From: Candidatus Uhrbacteria bacterium | Lineage (GTDB): Bacteria; Patescibacteriota; Patescibacteriia; CAIXNZ01 | Direction of reading: 5' to 3' | Assembly: GCA_011046145.1 (NCBI GenBank) | Contig: DSBA01000004.1 | Location: 1 to 5,533, forward strand | DNA length: 5,533 nt | Part shown: piece by piece, positions 1 to 5,533 of the stretch | Numbering within the stretch: position 1 is the first letter of the stretch | Layout: every line of letters begins with the position of its first letter | The notes under the pieces: model-generated | The model's input: the letters and a program-made list of their open reading frames with translations, nothing else | The model's database searches: none | What the model was told of the DNA's origin: nothing | Program-made: the position numbers and the translations under genes

Positions 1-627
1 GCCATGTGTAAAGATATAAAGGGTGGCAAAAATTTTTAAAGCAACATAAATTAAGGCGCTAAAAAGGATTTTTAAGAAATTAATTATTTGGCGAAAATTA
101 ATAAAAACATCAAGAAAGGCAAAAAATAGGCCGAAGTAGAGATAGCCGTTAAAATCAAAAAAAATATCTTTTGGATTATTGCCGTGCAAGAAGCCGTTAA
201 TTACCCCGATTCCTATAAATATTAAAAAAATAATAAAACTGCTGTAAAGCGGACCTTTTTCAGGCAGGTTTAAAAAACTTTTAATATTTTTTCGGCGGCG
301 AAAATGTTTAAAAAACCAAACAAAAAAGACGACTAGAAAAATGCCCAAGCGAATCGAGGCCTTAAAATCCCCAATGTCAAAATAAAACAAATATCCTTGA
401 GAGCCGATCATTAGTTCAGCCAAGGCAATATAAAGACCGTATTCCAGTTTATATAAAGAAAATAAAAGGACTAAAATTAAGATAAGGATAAAAAAGAAAG
501 CTGAAAGCCAGGCAAATTTAAAGCTGATTAGGGAAAATAATTCAATAATAAATATAGCTAATATTAGCTTAAAGATGTTTTTATTTACTATTTTTATTAA
601 TAAATTTTGGGTTGGGCTTATTGACAT
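1..627 (-). CDS. O-antigen ligase/polymerase-like membrane protein, N-terminal part (3' end outside window)
   Basis: The frame is open for 209 codons from ATG (627-625) to the window edge, with no stop. The product is strongly hydrophobic, with likely membrane segments near residues 19-37, 40-58, 60-77, 91-107, 128-147, 160-180 and 186-205, and a basic cytoplasmic patch (FKHFRRRKN) near 107-114. AELMIGSQGYLF (70-81), followed by a DIGDFKASIRLG stretch, resembles the N-terminal half of WaaL/Wzy-type proteins as I recall them from CPR genomes. Such proteins join or polymerise undecaprenyl-linked glycans on the outer face of the membrane. The periplasmic loop and catalytic residues that would settle ligase versus polymerase lie outside the window. 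There is no Shine-Dalgarno sequence before the ATG. The gene sits 270 bp after the GT2 gene, and its first codons overlap the -35 element of a plus-strand promoter. The context of transferases plus flippase supports the call, but the exact activity is inferred. Confidence 0.68.
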   Translation of the reverse strand, partial: MSISPTQNLLIKIVNKNIFKLILAIFIIELFSLISFKFAWLSAFFFILILILVLLFSLYKLEYGLYIALAELMIGSQGYLFYFDIGDFKASIRLGIFLVVFFVWFFKHFRRRKNIKSFLNLPEKGPLYSSFIIFLIFIGIGVINGFLHGNNPKDIFFDFNGYLYFGLFFAFLDVFINFRQIINFLKILFSALIYVALKIFATLYIFTHG

Positions 628-649
628 TGTTTTTTAGATATGCTATTAT
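621..649 (+). promoter_or_regulatory. Sigma-70-type promoter for the plus-strand RNA
   Basis: A perfect -35 hexamer TTGACA (621-626) is followed by a 17-bp spacer and the -10 hexamer TATTAT (644-649). TGC directly before the -10 gives an extended -10 (TGN). Transcription would start around 655-658, a few bases before the closing helix of the structured RNA at 663. The -35 lies within the first three codons of the divergent ligase-like gene, so this sequence serves as both coding start and promoter. It is by far the best promoter I see in the window. Confidence 0.75.
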
Positions 650-655
650 TTATTA

Positions 656-894
656 TAATCTTGCTGGAAGCTGAGGTTTTTTTCCAAAAAAATTTGGGCA
701 AGGGTAAGATGGTTTTTCGGAGCCATTTTATGTCTACCCATGTCAGGATGGAATTGTTTTAAGCTGATAGACAGACGGCTGATCACCGGAAGTCTGGCTT
801 TAAACCGCCTCGGCCCCGATATTAAAGGGCTGTCCTGACCGCTTCCAGCCGGCCGAATTCTACCACCTCGTTATTTATTGGCGAGGTGTTTTTT
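656..894 (+). ncRNA. Structured noncoding RNA of unknown family, with its own promoter and terminator
   Basis: This stretch is far richer in G and C than the genes around it (about 47% over 661-850, about 59% over 771-850). It has no convincing reading frame. As a plus-strand RNA it closes on itself: 663-671 pairs perfectly with 841-849 (GCTGGAAGC/GCTTCCAGC). A second long-range helix pairs 742-751 with 830-839 (seven Watson-Crick pairs GTCAGGA/TCCTGAC, then two wobbles and a G-C). Between them on the 5' side are a small hairpin (684-688/693-697) and a longer one (702-712/723-739) with a possible UUCG loop. Inside the second helix are 756-764/797-805 (eight pairs, one T-T mismatch), capped by 772-776/792-796, and a CCC/GGG hairpin (814-816/827-829). 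A promoter lies just upstream and a terminator just downstream. The start is estimated from the promoter (plus or minus 3 nt). I do not recognise the family. A trans-acting housekeeping or regulatory RNA is possible, as is a regulator of the surrounding glycan genes. Confidence 0.72.
864..894 (+). terminator. Intrinsic terminator of the plus-strand RNA
   Basis: CACCTCG (864-870) pairs perfectly with CGAGGTG (882-888). Two T-G wobbles extend the stem inward, leaving a 7-nt loop. Six T follow directly (889-894), then ATTTT. This is a textbook Rho-independent terminator on the plus strand. On the minus strand the hairpin is followed by GTAGAATTCGG and has no U-tract, so it should not efficiently end the GT2 transcript, whose stop codon lies at 900-898. 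Confidence 0.88.
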
Positions 895-897
895 ATT

Positions 898-1767
898 TTA
901 AATTTTTGACTGGGTTTTGGATTTTATTTTAAAAGCCTGACTAATCCAGGCCAATAGTAGGCTGACTGGTTTTAATAAACTAATAATTAAATAACCAAAT
1001 AGCCCGCCATGCTTTTTAAAATAAATTCCCATTCCCCTATTAAACCTCTTCTGTTTTTCCAAACTCATTTGCTGCTGGAAGCTCTTAGCTTCATGATGGA
1101 TAATTCTTGTTTTTGGCGTGTAAATTATTTTGTAACCTAATTTTTGTATTCTTTTGCATAAATCCAAATCTTCCCACCAGATAAAATAATTAGTATCAAA
1201 ACCCTCAATTTTTTTAATTAATTCAGTTTTGGCAAACATAAAAGCGCCCATGATTTGCTTAACTGCTTGTTCTTTGGAATAATTAAAATTTTTAGCTAAA
1301 TATTTTTGCAAACATTTTGGCTGGATGAAATGGTGCAGCTTTAAAAGGATTAATAGCTGGTCGCAGAGTCCGGGATTATTTTTAATATTTTTCTGTAAAG
1401 TTTTGTCAGGATAAATTAGCTGGCAGGTTGCCAGCGCGATTTTTTCATCCCGTTCCATAAGATCAAACATGGTTTTAAAACTGTTTTCAATAAGTTCTGT
1501 GTCAGGGTTTAAGAATAATACATATTTACCATGGGCTTGTTCTGACGCTAAATTATTAGCTTTGGCAAAGCCCAGATTTTTATTTGAGGCGATTAAATTG
1601 ACTTGGGGGAATTCCATTGCAACCATAACCGCAGAGTCATCTTTTGAGGCATTATCAATTACAAAAACTTCAAATTCTAAATTTTGCGTTTTATCATAAA
1701 TTGATTGTAAACATTTTTTAAGTAAATCTTTAACGTTCCAGGAAACAATAATAATTGACAAATCCAT
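898..1767 (-). CDS. Glycosyltransferase family 2 (rhamnosyltransferase/WcaE-like type)
   Basis: The protein has 289 residues and a GT-A fold from the first residue. It would transfer a sugar from a nucleotide-sugar donor to a growing lipid-linked glycan at the cytoplasmic face. Visible motifs: VSWN (8-11), VIDNAS (36-41), the nucleotide-binding region NKNLGFAKANN (62-72), the metal-binding DXD-type segment FLNPDTE (85-91), GAFMF (174-178), GFDTNYFIWWEDLDLCKR (189-206) with the putative catalytic acid in WED, and HHEAKS (224-229). This set is typical of the GT2 subgroup that includes rhamnosyltransferases such as WbbL. The sugar cannot be read from sequence. A hydrophobic, basic C-terminal stretch (about 255-282) probably attaches it to the membrane. 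The ATG is the natural start because the fold begins at once. No Shine-Dalgarno sequence is visible. It is the last of four tightly spaced genes, 58 bp after the TuaH-like gene. Confidence 0.93.
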   Translation of the reverse strand: MDLSIIIVSWNVKDLLKKCLQSIYDKTQNLEFEVFVIDNASKDDSAVMVAMEFPQVNLIASNKNLGFAKANNLASEQAHGKYVLFLNPDTELIENSFKTMFDLMERDEKIALATCQLIYPDKTLQKNIKNNPGLCDQLLILLKLHHFIQPKCLQKYLAKNFNYSKEQAVKQIMGAFMFAKTELIKKIEGFDTNYFIWWEDLDLCKRIQKLGYKIIYTPKTRIIHHEAKSFQQQMSLEKQKRFNRGMGIYFKKHGGLFGYLIISLLKPVSLLLAWISQAFKIKSKTQSKI

Positions 1768-1825
1768 AATTTTATAATAATCAAAAATTAAATCACAGCT
1801 AATAGAAAATTAAAATGATTAAATT

Positions 1826-3013
1826 TTAATTTTTAATCTCGTCATTTAGCAGCAATAATATATGTCCCAATAGTTCTTCCACTCTTTTTTCCCACGTATT
1901 ATTTTTTAATATCTCTAATATTTCCGGCGTTAATCCCCTTTTTTCTTTTAATGCTTGATTAATAAATAAATTAAATTCTTCAGCGGATTTGGCAATTTTG
2001 ATTAATTTGCCAAAGCGTTCAGCGCCCGGCACATCAGTGGAAACAATTGGCAATCCGGCAGATAGATATTCATAAAATTTCATTGGATCAGTTGATTTGA
2101 TAAATTCGTTAATTTTATAGGGTATTATGCCAACGTTAAAACCATTATATAATGATGGGATTTCTACATGTTTAATCGGACCTAAAAAATAGACATTTTT
2201 AAATTCAGCAAATTTATTTTTAGGGAAATTTTGCCAAAGGGGCCCGGCCAAGGCTATTGATTTGTCAGGATTCTTTTTGGCTAAATTTAGCAGAATATCA
2301 ATATCTATTCTGTCTTGTAGAATTCCCAAAAAACCAATAATTGGTTTGGGCAGATTTTTTAATTTGGGGGAAATTTCATTAATGCTTTGGAAATATTTTA
2401 AGTCAACTGCATTGGGTAAACAATGGACTTTGCTTTTGTTTTGGAATAAATTATTTTTCAAATTTTCCGAAACAGTAAAAATTAGATCGGATTTTTCCTG
2501 GATTGTCAGATAATTTTGCTTTAATTTTTTTTTGTATTTTATATAACTTGAATGTTCTTGCCAATTATCAACCGCCTCAAATATGTTTAATTTTTGATTA
2601 AATTTTTCAAAGTAATCAATATACATGGGATTATAATTCCATATAATTAAATTGTCGCTCATTTTTTCTTTAGCAATAATTTTGTTTAATTCAATAATAA
2701 TTCTTCGAGGATTTAAAATGGAATCAATGGAGGAATAAACCAGTATTTTGCTTGTTATTTGCCAGCAGCGAGAGGTCAGGTCTCCATAAACGACTGTTCC
2801 TCTCGTATCATTTAAAATTTGATCTGAAATATAAGTTTTGAGCGCTTTTTTAAGATTAAATGGCAAAAAATCAACAGCGATTATTTTATTTACATTATTT
2901 TGTTTAACCAAATTATGCAAAATATGATAATTGCGGTTGGCAATCCCCTTCTGCCAATCGTTGTATTTGGACATGTTAAACATGATGATATTTAGTTTTT
3001 GTTTATCGCGCAT
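1826..3013 (-). CDS. Glycosyltransferase family 4, TuaH-like (GT-B)
   Basis: At 395 residues the protein has normal length for a two-domain GT-B enzyme. The N-terminal acceptor domain carries IIWNYNPMYIDYF (123-135) and FEAVDNWQEHSSY (145-157), the latter like the YDxVDDW segment of TuaH-type transferases. DLIFTVSENL (176-185) and LPNAVDLKYF (199-208) form the domain junction. The C-terminal donor domain has IIGFLGIL (225-232), IALAGP (253-258), NVYFLGPIKHVEIPSLY (273-289) and the donor site STDPMKFYEYLSAGLPIVSTD (307-327). The KFYEYLSAG stretch replaces the EGFG...E motif of more typical GT4 enzymes, as is usual in this subgroup. No signal peptide or clear membrane segment is seen, so it is probably cytosolic or peripheral. 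TuaH acts in teichuronic acid synthesis in Bacillus. Here only 'sugar transfer in surface glycan assembly' is supported. No Shine-Dalgarno sequence is visible upstream of the ATG, and the gene begins 44 bp after the preceding GT4 gene. Confidence 0.9.
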   Translation of the reverse strand: MRDKQKLNIIMFNMSKYNDWQKGIANRNYHILHNLVKQNNVNKIIAVDFLPFNLKKALKTYISDQILNDTRGTVVYGDLTSRCWQITSKILVYSSIDSILNPRRIIIELNKIIAKEKMSDNLIIWNYNPMYIDYFEKFNQKLNIFEAVDNWQEHSSYIKYKKKLKQNYLTIQEKSDLIFTVSENLKNNLFQNKSKVHCLPNAVDLKYFQSINEISPKLKNLPKPIIGFLGILQDRIDIDILLNLAKKNPDKSIALAGPLWQNFPKNKFAEFKNVYFLGPIKHVEIPSLYNGFNVGIIPYKINEFIKSTDPMKFYEYLSAGLPIVSTDVPGAERFGKLIKIAKSAEEFNLFINQALKEKRGLTPEILEILKNNTWEKRVEELLGHILLLLNDEIKN

Positions 3014-3057
3014 AAAAATATAATGATAATGGGAATTTAAAATTTCTTAAAAATTTT

Positions 3058-4176
3058 TTAATCCAGATAATTTATAATTTTTTTAATCTGGGCAGGCCAT
3101 TGGAATTGGCTCAAAACTCGTTTTTTGCCTTGAACACCTAATTTGTTCATTAATTCCGGATCATATAGCAGCTTTAAAACCGCTTGAGATATTTCTTTTG
3201 TGTTTTGGGGATCAACTAAAATTCCAGTTTGGCCGTCAATTACAGAGTCCTCAATACCCCCGCTCTTGCCAGCCACTACGGGTTTTTTAAATAAATTAGC
3301 TTCTAGATAAACAATGCCAAAACCTTCAACATCTGTTTGATTTTCAATTCTGGCCGGCATAATAAAAATATCAGCCAATTCATAATAAACGGGTAAATTT
3401 GAATCTTTTAAATCATGGATAAAGATAATATTGCCCCTGACTTGCAAATCTTCAGCTAATTTTTTCAGCCTCTGCAGGTCTGGGCCATTACCAATAATTA
3501 AATAAATTAAATTCGGCATATTCTTTAGGATTTCAGGCAATGATTCTATAACTTTATCAAATCCTTTTCTAGCGACCAGACGCCCGACCGAAAGCAGTAT
3601 TTTTTTATGGAATAAGACTAACTCTTTTTTGATAATTTGCGTTTCTGCATCATTTGTATTTTTAGGCTTAATATGAGGACAAGGATGGACAATAATAATT
3701 TTTTTATTTTCAATGCCTTCTTTTATGATTTCTTTTTTGGTGAAGTTTGAATTGGCGATTAGGCATTTTGCCCTCTTTAATATTTTTTTTAGCCACAATC
3801 GTTTCCAGATTGATTTTTTAGCCAGCATTATATCATAGCCGTGAAAAATGCAAACATAAGGCAATTTTAGCAATAAAGCAATATAGCCCATGGGTAAAAC
3901 ATGGCTGATGATAACTTGTTCTATCCCCTCTTGTTTAACTATTTTTTGGGCAATAAAATAAGTTTTCAGCCATTTAGGCCAAAAATATTTATAAAATAAT
4001 TTTTCACGTATGATTTTATAACCTTGGCGGCTGTCAAAATTATTTTTATTTTCTGGCTTATTAGCTAAAACAATAATTTTATCCGGTGGTAAATTTTCGC
4101 AGAAATTAGCTAAATAATTTGCTATTCCGCCGATTTGCGGCGGAAAATCAATTGTTATAAGCAATGTTTTTTTCAT
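3058..4176 (-). CDS. Glycosyltransferase family 4 (PimB/WbaZ-like GT-B)
   Basis: The protein has 372 residues and is a complete GT-B retaining transferase. The N-terminus has the Rossmann start TLLITIDFPPQIGGIANY (4-21), whose glycine-rich GGIANY loop contacts the donor. Further motifs are FHGYD (111-115), ANSNFTKKEI (141-150), the donor-domain start LLSVGRLVARKGFD (194-207), IIGNGP (227-232) and the EX7E motif EGFGIVYLE (284-292, glutamates 284 and 292). GGIEDSVIDGQTGILVDP (306-323) is the conserved nucleotide-sugar binding end. These are the standard GT4 features, in order, with no missing key residue. It resembles the mannosyltransferase PimB branch, but donor and acceptor cannot be decided. 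It lies 37 bp after the flippase gene, from which it is separated by a short hairpin. No Shine-Dalgarno sequence is visible at a useful distance from the ATG. It probably adds one sugar of the repeat unit exported by the neighbouring flippase. Confidence 0.94.
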   Translation of the reverse strand: MKKTLLITIDFPPQIGGIANYLANFCENLPPDKIIVLANKPENKNNFDSRQGYKIIREKLFYKYFWPKWLKTYFIAQKIVKQEGIEQVIISHVLPMGYIALLLKLPYVCIFHGYDIMLAKKSIWKRLWLKKILKRAKCLIANSNFTKKEIIKEGIENKKIIIVHPCPHIKPKNTNDAETQIIKKELVLFHKKILLSVGRLVARKGFDKVIESLPEILKNMPNLIYLIIGNGPDLQRLKKLAEDLQVRGNIIFIHDLKDSNLPVYYELADIFIMPARIENQTDVEGFGIVYLEANLFKKPVVAGKSGGIEDSVIDGQTGILVDPQNTKEISQAVLKLLYDPELMNKLGVQGKKRVLSQFQWPAQIKKIINYLD

Positions 4177-4194
4177 ATCAAAAAATATAGGGGA

Positions 4195-4210
4195 TCTCTC
4201 TTATGAGAGA
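4195..4210 (-). promoter_or_regulatory. Small intercistronic hairpin
   Basis: TCTCTC (4195-4200) and GAGAGA (4205-4210) form a perfect 6-bp stem with a 4-nt loop. In the mRNA it lies 3 nt after the flippase stop codon and about 18 nt before the GT4 start. The bases that follow on the minus strand (TCCCCTATATTTTTTG) give no immediate U-tract, so a full terminator is unlikely. It could stabilise the upstream message, cause partial termination, or be chance. Confidence 0.3.
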
Positions 4211-4213
4211 AAA

Positions 4214-5533
4214 TTAATTTGTAATAGGTGTTTCTGGCCGGGGCGCATTTTTTGCTTTTTTAAAAACCGCTTGCCATGAATATTTAATGTCTTCTTTGGT
4301 AAAGCCTTTAATTAAATACATAATGCCGCTATAAAGCAAAGCTCCTAAAATAATTAAAAATATGAAATGGACAGTTTCTTTTAAATAAATAATGATTATA
4401 GCCATGATTATTGAAGCAGTTAAAGCTTTAGCGATTTTAGCCGCAAAAAATTTATAGTTTAATTTAATTATTTTTGGCACCCAAGCTAAATTGACAATGA
4501 ACATAAAACTTAAGCTGGCCAAGGCTGCAATGGCCGCTCCCAGATGCTGGTATTTAGGAATTAAAATAATATTTAAAATTATATTAAGGACCATGGTCAA
4601 ACCGAGATTCAAAGTATTAATTGCTTGCTTGTCGCAAGCATTTAAGATTGAGCCCACTGGATAGCTTAAAAAAATAGCGATTACAGCAAAAATAAAAACT
4701 TGTAGCGTTAAAATGGATGGTTCGTATTCCCTTGTATATAAAAAAATAATAATTTTATCAGCCAGGCTCGCAGTACCAAAGGCGATAGGCAGAGAAAAAA
4801 TAATTAGAAAATGCATTGATTTTTCAAAAATTTGCCTTAATTTTTCTTTTTCGCAGAGGTGATAATAGCTTAAAGCTGGAAAAATGGCAGCTGCAAAAGC
4901 AGCTGGGATGAATTGTAAGGCATAAGTTATTTTATAGGCTACTGAATACCAGCCTAGGGATTGATCCCCTATTAGAATTGATAATAATACTTGGTCAACA
5001 TAGCTATAGACGCGGGTAAAAATTCCAGCCAAGGCAAAGGGCAAGGCTATTTTTAGCAATATTTTTAAAATAGGCCTGTTGAATCGAGGTTTAATTTTGA
5101 ATTTTAATTTTATTTTTAAAATTGTGAATGTATAACAGCACTGGAATATGCTGCCGCCAAGCAAGGCTAAAATAAGAAAATAAAGCGGTAATTTTAAGAG
5201 TACGGCGCTTACACCAGCAATTACAATAATGATTTGGCTGATAGCAATGTTTATTGATTCATATTTAAGATTTTGCCAGGCGCGTAAAATGGCGCTGAAG
5301 CTTAAAGTAAAAGAGTCAAAAATCATAACAAGGCCAGCCAAATAAACCATAATTACTGTAATTGCCGGCTTATTAAGCAAGTTTATAATAATAACAGCCG
5401 CCAAAAATATTATAATTGAAAGTAGTATTTTTATGCTGATAATATTGTTTAAATAATCATTGGCTTTTTCTTTAAATTTTGCCGATTCCCTGATCAGAAC
5501 TGAAGAAAGCCCAAAATCAATAAAAACAGATAA
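4214..5533 (-). CDS. Polysaccharide flippase, MOP/Wzx-like (5' end outside window)
   Basis: The frame stays open from the TAA at 4216-4214 to the right edge, giving 439 visible residues. Upstream of a TTG at 5404-5402 (residue 44), which could be mistaken for the start, it reads SVFIDFGLSSVLIRE (2-16), a conserved N-terminal segment of flippases. The true start therefore lies beyond the window, probably by about 35-50 residues given the usual 420-520. The rest is a chain of about 11-12 hydrophobic helices joined by short basic loops, with SFSAILRAWQNLKYE near 78-92, an arginine/tyrosine segment FTRVYSYVDQVLLS near 167-180, and GWYSVAYKI near 193-201, as in the Polysacc_synt family. Its role would be to flip undecaprenyl-linked oligosaccharide from the cytosolic to the outer face of the membrane. 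The C-terminal tail (KKAKNAPRPETPITN) is polar. It is the first visible gene of the run, which fits a Wzx role beside three transferases. Confidence 0.92.
   Translation of the reverse strand, partial: LSVFIDFGLSSVLIRESAKFKEKANDYLNNIISIKILLSIIIFLAAVIIINLLNKPAITVIMVYLAGLVMIFDSFTLSFSAILRAWQNLKYESINIAISQIIIVIAGVSAVLLKLPLYFLILALLGGSIFQCCYTFTILKIKLKFKIKPRFNRPILKILLKIALPFALAGIFTRVYSYVDQVLLSILIGDQSLGWYSVAYKITYALQFIPAAFAAAIFPALSYYHLCEKEKLRQIFEKSMHFLIIFSLPIAFGTASLADKIIIFLYTREYEPSILTLQVFIFAVIAIFLSYPVGSILNACDKQAINTLNLGLTMVLNIILNIILIPKYQHLGAAIAALASLSFMFIVNLAWVPKIIKLNYKFFAAKIAKALTASIIMAIIIIYLKETVHFIFLIILGALLYSGIMYLIKGFTKEDIKYSWQAVFKKAKNAPRPETPITN

Noticed and set aside
709..762. 17-codon plus-strand ORF (MVFRSHFMSTHVRMELF) with AGGG 4 nt upstream, inside the structured RNA
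   Set aside because: It is very short, the AGGG is part of a predicted helix, and nothing indicates coding. A dual-function RNA is not excluded but not supported.
628..860. Minus-strand riboswitch or leader of the ligase-like gene
   Set aside because: Promoter, terminator U-tract and G-U pairs all point to the plus strand. No minus-strand expression platform is visible before the ATG.
656..894. Known housekeeping RNA (RNase P RNA, SRP RNA, tmRNA)
   Set aside because: GTCAGG..GGAA at 742-753 recalls the SRP loop and GGAAGTC at 788-794 recalls RNase P, but the SRP AGCAGCC side is missing, RNase P GAGGAAAGTCC and ACAGAA are missing, and there is no tRNA-like end or TTCGA loop for tmRNA.
1469..1699. 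Plus-strand 76-codon open frame
   Set aside because: It lies wholly inside the GT2 gene, whose motifs are intact. The product has no recognisable feature. It is a shadow.
2262..2513. Plus-strand 83-codon open frame
   Set aside because: It is opposite the conserved domain-junction and donor-domain region of the TuaH-like gene. It is a shadow with no promoter or family features.
3014..3057. AT-only hairpin between the two GT4 genes as a terminator
   Set aside because: The complementarity is AAATT/AATTT only, which is too weak, and such matches are expected by chance in this base composition.
898..5533. Alternative code (TGA as glycine, as in some CPR groups)
   Set aside because: All frames are intact without reading through TGA, glycines use GGN, and stops are TAA. 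There is no evidence for recoding.

Overview
The window is AT-rich bacterial DNA carrying a cell-surface polysaccharide locus. All five protein genes lie on the minus strand, so transcription runs from the right edge to the left. In that order they are a polysaccharide flippase (5' end cut by the window), a GT4 glycosyltransferase, a second GT4 glycosyltransferase resembling TuaH, a GT2 glycosyltransferase, and the N-terminal 209 residues of an O-antigen ligase/polymerase-like membrane protein cut by the left edge. The AT-rich, lysine/isoleucine-rich coding style, the lack of recognisable Shine-Dalgarno sequences and the ligase-like motif AELMIGSQGYLF all suggest Patescibacteria/CPR (Parcubacteria-like). 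This is an inference. No marker gene is present to prove it. The genetic code looks standard: glycine is written GGN and every visible stop is TAA.

The first four genes are separated by only 37, 44 and 58 bp, with no terminator between them, and are probably one transcript. Together they would supply sugar transfer onto a lipid-linked glycan (three transferases), its flipping across the membrane (flippase), and its polymerisation or ligation outside (ligase-like protein). No initiating glycosyl-1-phosphate transferase or nucleotide-sugar gene is visible here.

The most interesting region is the 270-bp gap at 628-897, between the GT2 gene and the ligase-like gene. It is not an empty spacer. 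On the plus strand, opposite to every protein gene, it has a near-consensus promoter (TTGACA, 17-bp spacer, TATTAT with an upstream TG). About 7 bp downstream begins a much more GC-rich stretch that folds into a closed multi-branch RNA: a perfect 9-bp closing helix, a second long-range helix, and several hairpins. It ends with a strong intrinsic terminator (7 Watson-Crick pairs plus two wobbles, then six T) that stops just short of the GT2 stop codon. Promoter, structure, terminator and the direction of the G-U pairs all agree on a plus-strand RNA of roughly 235-240 nt. I do not recognise its family. It lacks the signatures I know for RNase P RNA, SRP RNA and tmRNA.
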